IMG/VR virus record: IMGVR_UViG_3300021438_000616
Coordinates: 1-46,639 of that record
DNA from: a virus
DNA: 46,639 nucleotides
Reading direction: 5' to 3' (one strand)
Within the stretch, counting starts at the first letter, position 1. Each line of letters begins with the position of its first letter. A model generated the notes under the pieces. That model did not search any database. It saw nothing but the letters and a program-made list of their open reading frames with translations, and had not been told where the DNA came from. Shown here one piece after another: positions 1 through 8,690 of the stretch. The translations under genes and the position numbers were made by a program.

Positions 1-552
1 CGTGCCCGTCAAGACGACCACCATAGGTCGTGGGGCGGCAGTCTTCACGTAACGCATCAAACGTCTCGTGAGCGCTGCCCGGCGATTCTTCAATCGATGC
101 GCCTCATCGAGGATGAGCAGGCGGGGCCGAAGTCGATAAAGCGCCTCGTCGTCAAGGCTCAACTTCTCATATGCCAGAATCTCGACCCGCGCTGGCACGT
201 GCCAATCACGAGCATATGCGGGCAACTCGTCGAGCACCTGCTCGCGAAGTTTTGCCGGTACCAGTAGTAGGAAATTCGGCTCGCCTAGGACTGTCGGGGC
301 GAGCAGAGAAATCAGAGACTTCCCATGCCCGCACCCAATCGCTCCTACGAGGCCCTTCTGCTTCCAAATTTCCGACAGCGCCCACGCCTGTGCCGGCCGT
401 AATCTCGCGTACTCGTTCCGTCGGAGGGCTTTTGATAACGCCTCGACGAGGCCTGGCGGGCACCGCGGAGCGCGGCGAGGCAGCGCAGACACGCGAGAAA
501 ACTCGGAGCTTGCGCGGACCTCACCAGCGCCCCGAGGCGCAAACGGATTCAC
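1..552 (-). CDS. SNF2/DEAH-type helicase, N-terminal part (continues at 45406-46639)
   Basis: This is the first 184 codons of a superfamily 2 helicase whose remainder lies at the right end of the window. The GTG start at 552 overlaps the dUTPase stop (GTGA). Motif I is seen as GCGHGKS at about residues 76-82, after a Q-motif-like stretch (RPAQAWAL). Motif II is LLILDEAH near residue 149, and motif III begins with VVLTGT at the left edge. Joining the two parts through the 21-base terminal overlap gives about 587 residues with all main SNF2-like motifs in order. SNF2/DEAH proteins are ATP-driven DNA translocases or helicases; in phages they usually act in replication, recombination or origin melting. 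The exact substrate cannot be read from sequence. It is the sixth gene of the leftward metabolism operon. Confidence 0.88.
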   Translation of the reverse strand, partial: MNPFAPRGAGEVRASSEFSRVSALPRRAPRCPPGLVEALSKALRRNEYARLRPAQAWALSEIWKQKGLVGAIGCGHGKSLISLLAPTVLGEPNFLLLVPAKLREQVLDELPAYARDWHVPARVEILAYEKLSLDDEALYRLRPRLLILDEAHRLKNRRAALTRRLMRYVKTAAPRPMVVVLTGT

Positions 553-968
553 TTGCCCGACGACCCGAAACCCTTCCCCCCACGTGCAGTGGACGAGAGG
601 TCATTGTCGCAAGACGTGAAAACGACGGGGACTAGACGGTGAAATACTAGCTGCGCCACGCGGGTCCCTGGCTCCAAAAAATGACCATGCTCGCTTAGGT
701 TTTGCACGATCGCGCAGATTTCACCGCGGTAGTCTGCATCGATCGGCGGGCTGTGAACGTGCAAGCCTTGCAAAGCATGGCCGCTTCTGGGCCTGAGCTC
801 CGCCCAAAGATCTGGCGGCATTTCCAAGGCAAAGCCTAGCGGGATTCTGCGAACCTCCCACGGTGCGAAATATACGACCTCAAGTGCTCGCACGTCCCAC
901 CCTGCTGCTGTGTCATATGCTTGTGTGGGTACTGTCGCTTGGGGATGCAGTAATTTGATGCGAATCAC
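549..968 (-). CDS. dut: dUTPase (deoxyuridine triphosphatase)
   Basis: Trimeric-type dUTPase, 139 residues from the GTG at 968, which overlaps the reductase stop (GTGA); a longer reading from 1040 would run inside the reductase gene and is less likely. All five family motifs are visible in order: [34 protein letters not shown] and the C-terminal [11 protein letters not shown] arm that closes over the nucleotide. It hydrolyses dUTP to dUMP and pyrophosphate. This keeps uracil out of phage DNA and supplies dUMP to the phage ThyX at 12959-13561. Its position directly after ribonucleotide reductase fits a shared dNTP-supply role. Expression is probably translationally coupled to the upstream gene. 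Confidence 0.93.
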   Translation of the reverse strand: MIRIKLLHPQATVPTQAYDTAAGWDVRALEVVYFAPWEVRRIPLGFALEMPPDLWAELRPRSGHALQGLHVHSPPIDADYRGEICAIVQNLSEHGHFLEPGTRVAQLVFHRLVPVVFTSCDNDLSSTARGGKGFGSSGK

Positions 969-3622
969 GAGCACCCCGTCGTTCCACCGCAATTCAGACA
1001 GCGGTAACAAGTTCCGTTCCTTACGGTGATGTTGCCGCACGCGCCACAGACTGGCGCGTCAGAGGATGACGAGGCGGGCGCGGAGGTTGGAGGAACTTGC
1101 GCCAGGTCGGACATCTTCAAATATTCAACGCCCAACACGCGGAACAGATAGTCGACGATCGACGTCGCAAACTTGATGTTGGGGTGGCCTTCTACAAGTC
1201 CTTGCGGCTCAAAGCGCGTAAAAGTGAAGAGGTCTACGAACTTCTCGAGAGGTACTCCGTGCTGTAGTCCTGTCGAGACGGCCATCGCGAAACAATTCAT
1301 CAACGACCGGAAGGTGGCGCCCTCCTTGTGCAAGTCAATGAATATTTCGCCGAGTGTACCATCGTCGTACTCCCCAGTCCGCAAGTATACTTTATTGCCC
1401 GCCACCTTGGCTTCTTGAGTGAAACCGTGGCGCTTTTTTGGCAAACCTCTCTTGCCAGGATCCTTTGCTGGCGCGGCGGCGGACGCGGCGACGGGCGAGG
1501 AAAGCGGCTGGGATGCCTTGCACCCATCGCGGTAGATGGCGACTGCCTTAAGACCGAGCCGCCAACCCTCTTCGTAGATCTTGCGGACGTCGTCGACCGT
1601 GGCTTCGTTGGGCAGGTTGACGGTCTTGGAGATGGCACCCGACAGAAACGGCTGCGCTGCTGCCATCATGCGAAGATGCCCCGTCGCGGGGATTTCGTTC
1701 GCGCATAGGAATACGTTGGCGTCCTCTGGACGCAACCAGGGTGCTCCAATGATTGTGCCGTGAGCCTCGAGATGGTTAACGACTTCTCTTTCCGTGATTG
1801 AGTATCCAAGCTTGCGTAGCGCTGGCCAAACGCTCGCGTTGGCGATCTTAACCGCTCCGCCACCGGCCAGCTTCTTGAACTTGACCAGGGCGAAGTCGGG
1901 CTCGATGCCCGTCGTGTCGCACCCCATCAAGAGCCCAATAGTCCCTGTTGGCGCAAGTGCAGTAACTTGCGCATTGCGGAAGCCACGCTCCTGGCCGAGG
2001 CGATAAGCCGCATCCCAGGCTTTGCGTACGGCTAGGTACAGTTCTTCTGGACACTCGCCGCGGACAATACTATGTGCGGTCCCGTAAGCGAAGTCACGAT
2101 GATTGCGTATGACGCGCAACACGTTATTGGCGAACTCGCTGAAAGGCTCTTTGGCCTGCGCAATCTCGGACGACACGCAGTAAGCGTGCCCGCAAAGAAT
2201 AGCCGTAATGGCGCTGGCGAGCGCCCGCCCGCGCTTGGAGTCGTACGGAATGCCGAGCAGCATAAGCAGCGAGCCGAGGTTGGCGTAACCTAGGCCTAGC
2301 GGACGGAAGTCGTGTGCGTGCTGCGCGATCTCTCGTGTAGGATATGACGAGAGATCAACGAGAATATCCTGCGCGACGACGAAAATTCGAATGGCGTGCT
2401 CGAATCGCTCAACGTCAAACGTGCCATCGGCACATAGGAATTTAGTTAGGTTGAGTGAGGCCAAATTGCACGCCGAGTTGTCAATGAACATATACTCGGA
2501 ACACGGGTTTGACGCGTTGATGCGGCCCGAGGTGGGGCACGTGTGCCAACGATTGATGGTCGTGTCGTACTGAACACCGGGATCGGCACAGCGCCACGCG
2601 GCTTCAGCGATCGCGTTCCACAGCTCTCTCGCTTTGAACGTTTTCACAACTTTGCCAGTTGTGCGCTCTTTCGTTTGCCAGTCGCGGTCCTCCTGCACTG
2701 CGAGCATGAATTCGTCTGTGACTCGCACCGAGTTGTTGGAGTTTTGCCCGCTCACGGTGTGGTAGGCGTCACCATTGAAGTCCGCAGGGTAGCCTTGCGC
2801 GATGAGCGCTTGTGCCTTCTTTTCCTCGCGAACCTTCCACTGAACGAATTCAAAAATCTCAGGATGGTCAACGTCGAGGCAAACCATCTTGGCAGCTCTG
2901 CGCGCGGTGCCTCCCGACTTCGTAGCGCCAGCAGCACGGTCGAAGACTTCCAGGAAGCTCATTACTCCTGAGCTTGTCCCCCCGCTCGAAAGCTTCTCTC
3001 CGCTTGCCCGAAGGGAGCTGAAGTTAGTGCCGGAGCCCGACCCGTGCTGGAAGAGCCGAGCCTCGCTCTTGACGAGGTCGTAGATCGACATGAGGTCGTC
3101 GTTGACCGATTGTATAAAGCATGCCGAGCACTGCGGTCGCTCGTAGGCGTTCGTCGTCTCGACCACGGCAGCCTGGTCGAAGTCCCACGCCCAATTGCCT
3201 CCCGTCCCCTCGATGCCATAGCGATGATAGAGGCCACAGTTGAACCAAACTGGTGAGTTAAACGCGCCAATCTGGCCGACGAGCATGAACGCCAGCTCTG
3301 CTTCGAAAGTGTCGGCGTCCGTCTTCGTCACGAAATAGCCGCCGAGCTTCTCGCCAGCCTCGCGGATGGTGCTAGCGATGCGGTGGACGACCTGCCGAAC
3401 GCTGGTTTCGCGACCAGCGGCAAGCACTGGCACGTTGCGTCGAAAGTATTTCGACGCGCAGATGTCTACAGATAATTGCGACCACGCGTCGGGAGCCTCG
3501 ACGTCGTTTTGCTCGAAAACGACGGAGCCGTCGGAAGCCTCGATGAGGCAATTTCGCTTGCCCCACCCAAAAGAGGCAAACGGATCACTACCAGTGACAG
3601 TATAAACCCGGTTAAATTTCAT
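965..3622 (-). CDS. nrdJ: adenosylcobalamin-dependent (class II) ribonucleotide reductase
   Basis: An 885-residue class II ribonucleotide reductase, which turns ribonucleotides into deoxyribonucleotides with a cobalamin-derived radical and needs no separate small subunit. The sequence shows the first redox cysteine in SACFIQS, the NPCSEYMF loop (radical Cys with its Asn and Glu neighbours), the substrate loop ALAPTGTIG, and a C-terminal TSCPD-type region. It ends in a four-cysteine zinc-ribbon tail (CGACG...CYRCLNC) and a final GGTTGCS redox tail. The length matches the family. A Shine-Dalgarno AAAGGA lies 6 bases before the ATG. It overlaps the resolvase gene upstream by 11 bases and the dUTPase downstream. 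Using it without NrdAB works in aerobic or anaerobic cells but requires B12 from the host. Confidence 0.95.
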   Translation of the reverse strand: MKFNRVYTVTGSDPFASFGWGKRNCLIEASDGSVVFEQNDVEAPDAWSQLSVDICASKYFRRNVPVLAAGRETSVRQVVHRIASTIREAGEKLGGYFVTKTDADTFEAELAFMLVGQIGAFNSPVWFNCGLYHRYGIEGTGGNWAWDFDQAAVVETTNAYERPQCSACFIQSVNDDLMSIYDLVKSEARLFQHGSGSGTNFSSLRASGEKLSSGGTSSGVMSFLEVFDRAAGATKSGGTARRAAKMVCLDVDHPEIFEFVQWKVREEKKAQALIAQGYPADFNGDAYHTVSGQNSNNSVRVTDEFMLAVQEDRDWQTKERTTGKVVKTFKARELWNAIAEAAWRCADPGVQYDTTINRWHTCPTSGRINASNPCSEYMFIDNSACNLASLNLTKFLCADGTFDVERFEHAIRIFVVAQDILVDLSSYPTREIAQHAHDFRPLGLGYANLGSLLMLLGIPYDSKRGRALASAITAILCGHAYCVSSEIAQAKEPFSEFANNVLRVIRNHRDFAYGTAHSIVRGECPEELYLAVRKAWDAAYRLGQERGFRNAQVTALAPTGTIGLLMGCDTTGIEPDFALVKFKKLAGGGAVKIANASVWPALRKLGYSITEREVVNHLEAHGTIIGAPWLRPEDANVFLCANEIPATGHLRMMAAAQPFLSGAISKTVNLPNEATVDDVRKIYEEGWRLGLKAVAIYRDGCKASQPLSSPVAASAAAPAKDPGKRGLPKKRHGFTQEAKVAGNKVYLRTGEYDDGTLGEIFIDLHKEGATFRSLMNCFAMAVSTGLQHGVPLEKFVDLFTFTRFEPQGLVEGHPNIKFATSIVDYLFRVLGVEYLKMSDLAQVPPTSAPASSSSDAPVCGACGNITVRNGTCYRCLNCGGTTGCS

Positions 3623-4043
3623 GCAAATTCCTTTGCGCGAAGAGTAGAAGCCCTACCGCGTCAATGACGTTGTGGTATTTACCTGCCGGGAGCCTACCTA
3701 AACTCCCTCGCAGAACATCCCTTTCCGGAGGTGAGAGCTCGTGCCACACCTTCGCCTCCGTTATTTCCTTGTTCGCGTTCCCTTTCCACTCGTGTGGAAA
3801 TACGAGGTGTACGCGCCCGTATCTCTCCTCCAACCTTCCCACCTTCCGAGCCAAAACGATCATGTCGTTAGGATCGGCGGCGGAGGGACGAATCCACGGA
3901 CACTCCACTATTACAACAGTCGCGTAGTCCTCGACCGCCTTAGGGGGATCGCCCAGGCCGCAATCCTTCAGAGATTGGGGCGATCGCTTGATCGCCCCGT
4001 ACGCCCAGCCCTGGTCCTTTCCAGGGTCTATGGCTAGTATCAT
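3612..4043 (-). CDS. RuvC-like Holliday junction resolvase
   Basis: A 143-residue protein with the RNase H fold signature of RuvC-type nucleases. An N-terminal [11 protein letters not shown] strand carries the first catalytic Asp, VVIVECP near residue 48 carries the catalytic Glu, and a C-terminal HNVIDAVGL carries the final acidic residue. Such phage enzymes cut branched DNA during recombination or before packaging. The start chosen is the ATG at 4043, which overlaps the stop of the upstream nuclease gene (TGATG) and follows AGGTGG; a TTG three bases upstream is the alternative. It lies between a Cas4-like nuclease and the reductase in one operon. Assignment rests on motif pattern, so another RNase H-like nuclease remains possible. 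Confidence 0.75.
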   Translation of the reverse strand: MILAIDPGKDQGWAYGAIKRSPQSLKDCGLGDPPKAVEDYATVVIVECPWIRPSAADPNDMIVLARKVGRLEERYGRVHLVFPHEWKGNANKEITEAKVWHELSPPERDVLRGSLGRLPAGKYHNVIDAVGLLLFAQRNLHEI

Positions 4044-5164
4044 CAACCACCTAAGATTTTGGAGGCGGCGAGGGCCTCCCTCGCCAAGTCCTCCAAATTA
4101 CGTCCGGGGGGCGCTTGCAGCGCGGCCAAAAACACCTGAATCGCAAGACGGTCCTCAGCCGCCGGGGCAGGCGGCGGCGTCTCATCCTTCCGAGGCCTCC
4201 CTCGTTTTGGCGCGGCCGCGGCCGCGGGCGGCGGTGCAGGCTCTGTGTCTGCGATCGCCGGAGTCATCGCCTCGGGGGGAAGGGTCAGAGACATTTGCTG
4301 CGTTACCGCCTCAATGACCGCCTGTGCGGCGACTGTGGGCGTCGAGGCCTCAATGACCGCCTGTGCGGCGACTGTGGGCGTCGAGGCCTCGGCTGGCGGT
4401 AGCGAGCCTGTGGTAGATTGTTGCGCGGCTGCGGCTTTCATTCGTTGAAGTAGTGACAAGTACGACCTCGTATGTGCTAAAGGGTCAACTGGACAGCGAT
4501 CGCGGTACGGACAACCTCCGTACGCGTCGCACGCTTCAGGGGACGGAGGCAGCTTAGCAACGTCACCTGGTGATGTCGACGAAAAAGCGGCATTTATCTC
4601 GTGGGCGGTAGCATCGCACCGCGCGAGCCCCTCGCGCAATTCGTGCGCTTGAAGGCGCGCGGAGACGAGGTGGGCGGTTGGAGGAGGTACGGTCGACAGA
4701 TAACCGAAGGTAACGTCGACTTGATCGGCCCCCCACTTCTGACAGGCCCAGGCACCATACAGAATCGCTTGCGTGTTGCGTGGGAGGCTCTCCTCCGTCT
4801 CCGCGTACTGAGGGTTGGCGGTGGTCTTATGATCCCACACCCGGGGAATGCCAGTAACCGTATCGAACCACGCTAGGTCGATTCGCCCCTTGTAGTGAGA
4901 GAAGGTGAAAGCATGCTCCACAAGCACTCCAGGCGTCTGAGGAGGAGGCAGCAGCGGTAGTGCCGGTACCACAATCCTCCCCACCCTAGTGTTTATGTCA
5001 GGCACCGTACCGTGAAGTAGCCAGGCCTCAAGGGCTGCATGGCACTCGGTTCCTAGCTTGGCTGCCGGGTGGGCTTCCCCCTTCACTTGCTCCACCCACC
5101 GGTACGACCACTTCCGCTGACACAGGCGCCAAGTATCGATCTCCGTCGCAGACACGAACCTCAT
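4043..5164 (-). CDS. Cas4/RecB-like PD-(D/E)XK nuclease with Fe-S cysteines
   Basis: A 373-residue RecB-family exonuclease. The N-terminal RLCQRKW supplies one cysteine, and the PD-(D/E)XK core follows: H in ECHAALE, D in GRIDLAWFD and DHKTT (D-x-K). Three more cysteines, CDAYGGCPYRDRC, follow near residues 213-225, the spacing expected of a Cas4/AddB-type 4Fe-4S cluster. After residue 240 the chain becomes low complexity. It holds a perfect 13-residue tandem duplication, an AT-hook-like KRGRPRK and a short helical C-terminus. Phage Cas4-like enzymes resect dsDNA ends for recombination. The start ATG at 5164 overlaps the upstream stop (ATGA). No cas1 or cas2 is present, so a CRISPR role is not suggested. 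Confidence 0.85.
   Translation of the reverse strand: MRFVSATEIDTWRLCQRKWSYRWVEQVKGEAHPAAKLGTECHAALEAWLLHGTVPDINTRVGRIVVPALPLLPPPQTPGVLVEHAFTFSHYKGRIDLAWFDTVTGIPRVWDHKTTANPQYAETEESLPRNTQAILYGAWACQKWGADQVDVTFGYLSTVPPPTAHLVSARLQAHELREGLARCDATAHEINAAFSSTSPGDVAKLPPSPEACDAYGGCPYRDRCPVDPLAHTRSYLSLLQRMKAAAAQQSTTGSLPPAEASTPTVAAQAVIEASTPTVAAQAVIEAVTQQMSLTLPPEAMTPAIADTEPAPPPAAAAAPKRGRPRKDETPPPAPAAEDRLAIQVFLAALQAPPGRNLEDLAREALAASKILGG
4309..4386. repeat. 39-bp tandem duplication inside the nuclease gene
   Basis: Two perfect head-to-tail copies of a 39-bp unit (4309-4347 and 4348-4386) encode the same 13 residues twice in the linker after the nuclease core. Because the unit is a multiple of three the frame is kept. 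Perfect identity implies a recent duplication in a flexible, tolerant linker. Confidence 0.95.
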
Positions 5165-5385
5165 GGGAGTTCATCCTCGGAAATCGACCGAATCCAGACC
5201 CACCCGGGTGATGGTGGTCGACGCCATACCGACACAAGCGCGCCCGTCGCGCGGAGCTCCGTCACCTCCTTTAGTGTTCGTGCCTCGTCCGCGTCCGGGA
5301 AGAAACGAATCTCGTGCGGTGGGGTAGGTTGAAGTGGCTGTGTTCGGGGCGGGAGACGCTTGAATATCTTTACATAATTCAACAT
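5161..5385 (-). CDS. small unknown protein, first gene of leftward operon
   Basis: A 74-residue protein that I do not recognise. It is rich in proline and basic residues near the N-terminus (FKRLPPRTQ) and acidic-helical in the middle (PDADEARTLKEVTEL). There is no signal peptide or membrane segment. The ATG at 5385 is preferred over a TTG six bases upstream because a TAGAGT -10 hexamer ends six bases before the ATG, which would give a leaderless mRNA. The stop overlaps the nuclease start (ATGA). As the first gene behind the divergent promoter region it is probably expressed early. Confidence 0.72.
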   Translation of the reverse strand: MLNYVKIFKRLPPRTQPLQPTPPHEIRFFPDADEARTLKEVTELRATGALVSVWRRPPSPGWVWIRSISEDELP

Positions 5386-5391
5386 GTGCAA

Positions 5392-5397
5392 ACTCTA
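5392..5397 (-). promoter_or_regulatory. -10 element of leftward leaderless promoter
   Basis: TAGAGT read on the minus strand ends six bases before the ATG at 5385, the same TANNNT placement seen before many rightward genes. No good -35 box is visible. With the element for the lipoprotein gene it makes the 5386-5476 gap a divergent control region. Confidence 0.5.
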
Positions 5398-5441
5398 CCA
5401 TGCCTTGAGCGAAGTACTCGCGCTGTCCGGGGACACCGCGC

Positions 5442-5470
5442 TCGAAGACGCGGGGCGGGCGGTGCATACT
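5442..5470 (+). promoter_or_regulatory. candidate rightward leaderless promoter
   Basis: TCGAAG, 17 bases, then CATACT, ending six bases before the ATG at 5477. Both boxes differ by one base from the phage consensus (TTGNNN, TANNNT). The placement matches the other leaderless starts. Confidence 0.4.
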
Positions 5471-5476
5471 CGCACA

Positions 5477-5842
5477 ATGCGAAAAGCCGTAATCGCGCTC
5501 GTGGGGTTGGCGGGGTTGGCGGGGTTGGCGGGGTGCGCGGACTACGAATTAGCGTTTGAGCAGGCCCACGGCTATTACAGTCGCTCCGGACAATCCTTCG
5601 CTCGGACGTACGCGCCCCACGGGGTACGCTCGGCGACGCCATACCTGGCATGTCGGGGTAGCCTTGGACGCCCGAGTAATTGTGGATGTGGACGGGTGGC
5701 GACCGTCGTGCGATGGTACCGACCAGGTGCTACCCGTTTGCCGGGTGCGCGGCCAAGGGTTACCACCCTCAAGTGGGGTGTGCGTGCTCGTGGCGTGCCG
5801 GAGTCAGGTGGCCGAACATTGTGGTTACTGCTCCCAACATGA
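5477..5842 (+). CDS. putative small lipoprotein
   Basis: A 121-residue reading frame with a textbook lipoprotein signal: MRK, a hydrophobic run, and a lipobox LAGC with the modified cysteine at residue 20. The hydrophobic core is built from a 9-bp repeat coding Gly-Leu-Ala three times. The mature part is short and unlike any family I know, and the second half is basic with no clear fold. Two other frames stay open across 5556-5934, so a frameshift in the second half is possible; the signal peptide is the part I trust. No Shine-Dalgarno is seen, and a CATACT element six bases before the ATG suggests a leaderless start. An early envelope-directed lipoprotein could act in superinfection exclusion, but that is inference only. 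Confidence 0.55.
   Translation: MRKAVIALVGLAGLAGLAGCADYELAFEQAHGYYSRSGQSFARTYAPHGVRSATPYLACRGSLGRPSNCGCGRVATVVRWYRPGATRLPGARPRVTTLKWGVRARGVPESGGRTLWLLLPT
5503..5535 (+). repeat. GGGGTTGGC tandem repeats, G-quadruplex-type run
   Basis: Three perfect 9-bp units GGGGTTGGC followed by a fourth GGGG. The units encode GLA in the signal-peptide core of the small lipoprotein. Four G4 runs with five-base spacers satisfy the usual G-quadruplex pattern, and slippage by whole units would keep the frame while changing hydrophobic-core length. Confidence 0.85.
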
Positions 5843-5915
5843 ATGTTTTCGCAGACGCCCTCACACGTCTGGCGACTAATGACCCCAACCCGTGGGCGGA
5901 CCCAGGAAAGGTAGC

Positions 5916-8126
5916 ATGCCTGACTCTAAAGTAATAAATATCTTCAGAGGGGTAGATGCCCCCATGCCAGAACACGAAGACACGATCTCCCTGCTCACAC
6001 ACCCCATCGCGCTCGCGACGAAAAAGTGGTACCGCAGCGCTTCGGGGCATATAGCCTCCGAGGCGTACGGTAAGGGTGAGTGGTTCTCGTACCGCGAAGA
6101 GCGCTTGCGAGGGATTGAGGACATCTACGCACTCTTGGCGAAGCTGGCGGGAGAGACTCGCACCTTCGCAATACGGGGGCGGTTGCTCCCTGGTCGTAAG
6201 CCTGAGCAAGTCGCTAGGCGGAAACACGCGAGGGAGGGGTCGGGACCGTTCTTCGAGGAGCGGCCGCGACGCTGGCTCATGCTCGACGTCGACGCCCCGG
6301 ACGGAGGTGGCGGGGACGTGGAGTCAGACGTGCGTACGTACTTGGCACAACTACCGTCGTGGATGAGTTGTGCCACGTGCGTGGCACAACTCTCCGCCTC
6401 TGCCGGTTTCAAAGCCGGGTTCCGTGCCCACTTGTGGTTTTGGCTTGCCCGGCCAGTGGGGGAAAAAGACCTCGTCTCGTGGGGGAAAGAATTGAACGAC
6501 CGTGCAGGTCGCCAAATCATCGACACGTCGGTTTTTCGCACCGTCCAGCCGCATTACATAGCGGACCCTGTGTGTGAAGAGGGGGTCGTAGACCCGTATA
6601 CGGGTGGGCGGCTCGTGAAAGTGGTTGGAACGGTCGACGCGGTTGACTTCCCTGCCGAGGTAGGCGGGCACGTGCGGGATTGGAAGGCAATCGCCGCCAG
6701 GTTGGAGGCGAGCGACAACACGCGCATCCACGACCACTTGAGAGATGCTGCTGGGGCCTACTTCTGTGCGAGGGGGGCCAGCGCGGACGAGGGAGAGCTC
6801 AAAGATGAGCTCATGCGACGCCTGAGCGCCGCGCTGACCGCGTTGGGACGGTCGGACTACTCGGAGGTGGACGTAGACCGAGAGATCGCTTCAGGGCGCG
6901 ACTACGCGCAACGAATGGGGGAGGTGGGAGGGGAGCTACAGATCGCGCCATCGGGGGCGCCATTCGCCAACCCCCACAATCTGAGCATCTTGCTCACAAA
7001 GGGGGAATGGGCAGGCTGCTGGGCGTACGATGTGCGCTCACTACGCTGTAAAGTAATCAAGGACTTACCCAGCGGAGGTGGGCCTGCTCCGCGGGATGTG
7101 GAGGATGCGGACGGACAGCGTATAGCGGCGTACTTGAACAGGAGGCACATGTGCCCGGCAACGGGGAGGGTTGTGCTCGACGCCCTGCCAGCACTGTGCA
7201 AGGAGGCACCCTATGACAAGGTGCGAGAGTATCTGGGAGGTTTGACGTGGGACGGAGTAGACCGCGTGAAGAGTTGGTTAACTACATATTGCGGCGCGGA
7301 GGAGTCTGAATATACGCAAGAAGTAGGACGCATAATGCTCATATCTAGCGTCGCTCGCGCGATGCGGCCCGGGTGCGCGGTAGATACTGTAGTTATTTGG
7401 GAGGGCATGACAGGGATTGGCAAGTCAAAGGGGTTGGAGGACCTCTACGGTAAAGAATTCTACTCCTCGTGCCTACCTTCGATCCAGGACAAGGACGGGG
7501 TGATGGCCCTTCACGGACCGTGGTGTGTGGAAGTGGGGGAAATCGACCAGTACTTTGCGGGTAGGGCGTCAGATCAGATGATGAAAGGGTTCATTACAAC
7601 TCACACCGACGACTTCAGACCGCCGTATGGTCGTACTACCGAGCGACACCCTCGCTCGTGCGTGCTCGTAGGCACCACGAATGCCGATGAATATCTGACC
7701 GATATGACATCACACAGGCGCTACCTACCTGTGAGATGCGTAAAGGTCGACCGAGGCGCCATCCGCAGAGACCGCGATCAACTCTGGGCGGAAGCAAAAG
7801 TGTTGTGGGAGGCGGACACTGCGTGGTGGTATGAGGCTACCGACCCACGCTTTCTAGCAGAACAGATAGCGCGTCGTGAGGGGGACGAGTGGACGGAGCG
7901 AGTGTCGAGGGCTCTCGCGCGGGGGGCGCAATGCGCCTTCTCAGAGGTGGGAATCCCGCCGATCCCCGCGGGGGCGGCTAGCGTGACGAACGCTCAGATG
8001 TGGGCGCATGTACTCAACATTGCGAACCCGTCCAACCGCGAGGGCAGAAGGCTCAAGAGAGTTATGGCGGAGCTGGGCTGGGTGCCATCTCGGACGAAGT
8101 CCGAGCGAGGTTACCGCCGCCCATAA
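5916..8126 (+). CDS. primase-helicase (AEP-like primase plus VirE/VapE P-loop domain)
   Basis: A 736-residue replication protein. The N-terminal half resembles archaeo-eukaryotic-type primases, with a LMLDVDA metal-binding motif at about residues 121-127, an RAHLWFW motif and a later VFRTVQPHY region. The C-terminal half is a virulence-associated E (PF05272) P-loop ATPase: GMTGIGKS Walker A near residues 497-505, WCVEVGEID Walker B, then a GTTNADEYL sensor and an HRRYLPV arginine-finger region. Such fusions prime and unwind DNA at phage or plasmid origins. The ATG at 5916 has a strong AGGAAAGG five bases upstream; a GTG at 5892 lacks one. A terminator follows at 8146-8184 and the iteron region lies just beyond, consistent with an initiator acting next to its gene. 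Confidence 0.87.
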   Translation: MPDSKVINIFRGVDAPMPEHEDTISLLTHPIALATKKWYRSASGHIASEAYGKGEWFSYREERLRGIEDIYALLAKLAGETRTFAIRGRLLPGRKPEQVARRKHAREGSGPFFEERPRRWLMLDVDAPDGGGGDVESDVRTYLAQLPSWMSCATCVAQLSASAGFKAGFRAHLWFWLARPVGEKDLVSWGKELNDRAGRQIIDTSVFRTVQPHYIADPVCEEGVVDPYTGGRLVKVVGTVDAVDFPAEVGGHVRDWKAIAARLEASDNTRIHDHLRDAAGAYFCARGASADEGELKDELMRRLSAALTALGRSDYSEVDVDREIASGRDYAQRMGEVGGELQIAPSGAPFANPHNLSILLTKGEWAGCWAYDVRSLRCKVIKDLPSGGGPAPRDVEDADGQRIAAYLNRRHMCPATGRVVLDALPALCKEAPYDKVREYLGGLTWDGVDRVKSWLTTYCGAEESEYTQEVGRIMLISSVARAMRPGCAVDTVVIWEGMTGIGKSKGLEDLYGKEFYSSCLPSIQDKDGVMALHGPWCVEVGEIDQYFAGRASDQMMKGFITTHTDDFRPPYGRTTERHPRSCVLVGTTNADEYLTDMTSHRRYLPVRCVKVDRGAIRRDRDQLWAEAKVLWEADTAWWYEATDPRFLAEQIARREGDEWTERVSRALARGAQCAFSEVGIPPIPAGAASVTNAQMWAHVLNIANPSNREGRRLKRVMAELGWVPSRTKSERGYRRP
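6365..6392. repeat. perfect 13-bp inverted repeat inside the primase gene
   Basis: GAGTTGTGCCACG and its exact complement are separated by only TG. A partial direct copy (TTGGCACAACT) lies 39 bases upstream. The two-base spacer suits a dimeric protein site better than an RNA hairpin. Shorter GTGGCA...TGCCAC palindromes occur at 10664-10681 and 22985-23000. Confidence 0.8.
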
Positions 8127-8145
8127 CACAGAAAGAAGACGTCAA

Positions 8146-8184
8146 AACGGCCCGAGGCGATGCGCTTCGGGCCGTTTCTTTTTG
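8146..8184 (+). terminator. Rho-independent terminator after primase-helicase
   Basis: A 14-bp stem (AAACGGCCCGAGGC with GCTTCGGGCCGTTT, one G-U pair), a five-base loop and a run CTTTTT. It begins 20 bases after the primase stop and should end the early rightward transcript before the origin region. Confidence 0.93.
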
Positions 8185-8355
8185 AGTTATGTGAGTTTTC
8201 TTCCAAGAGATCCGTATTTAGTAGGTGCAGAGATGCTACATGTGAGTAGAGTGTGGTGTACGTCCCTCGCGTGACTTAGATGTCAGGGGGGTATAACCTT
8301 CAGGGCTCCAACCCCCTAGAAAAACACAAAATAGGGTGATATCGTAAGCGCTTGG

Positions 8356-8669
8356 TGACAGTAGAAGTGTCATACGACTATTGTCTAGCGTCATCTGTCA
8401 TTCCCGCGGAAAAGTGGCGCTCGGGAGTGTTTTTAATATCGTATGACAGTATGACAGTAGATTCCGTCTGTAGTAGGGTTTGATGTGAGACGATATTACG
8501 GGCTTAATCTAGAGTGAGGGTAGTAACCCCCTATACCCTGATGAAAAAGTACCCTATATATAGGTAGGGGTGTTTTACTGTCACTACTGTCACCAGAGTC
8601 ACTAACTGCACGAAATTGTTCATGAAACACAGGTGTCACTTCTACTGTCATCTACTGTCACTACTGTCA
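8356..8669. repeat. iterons TGACAGTAG / CTACTGTCA in convergent arrays
   Basis: Forward copies lie at 8356-8364, 8444-8452 (last base changed) and 8452-8460. Reverse copies lie at 8575-8583 (one base changed), 8584-8592, 8642-8650, 8652-8660 and 8661-8669. The two orientations face each other across an AT-rich core. Partial copies (CTGTCA, GTGTCA) are scattered between them. Confidence 0.85.
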
Positions 8670-8684
8670 CCACTTCCAATACTT

Positions 8685-8690
8685 TATAAT
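8685..8690 (+). promoter_or_regulatory. consensus -10 box TATAAT at edge of iterons
   Basis: A perfect TATAAT lies 15 bases after the last iteron. Any -35 box with normal spacing would overlap that iteron, so a protein bound to the repeats could block or modulate this promoter. It would transcribe the small terminase gene with a leader of about 65 bases. Confidence 0.5.

Noticed and set aside
4043-5164. Cas4-like nuclease as a sign of a CRISPR system
   Set aside because: No cas1, cas2, other cas gene or array exists in the window; phage recombination nucleases of this family are common.
5556-5934. Two further open frames (5556-5879 and 5680-5934) over the lipoprotein region
   Set aside because: Neither has a signal, Shine-Dalgarno or recognisable domain. 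They are mentioned only as possible signs of a frameshift in the lipoprotein gene.
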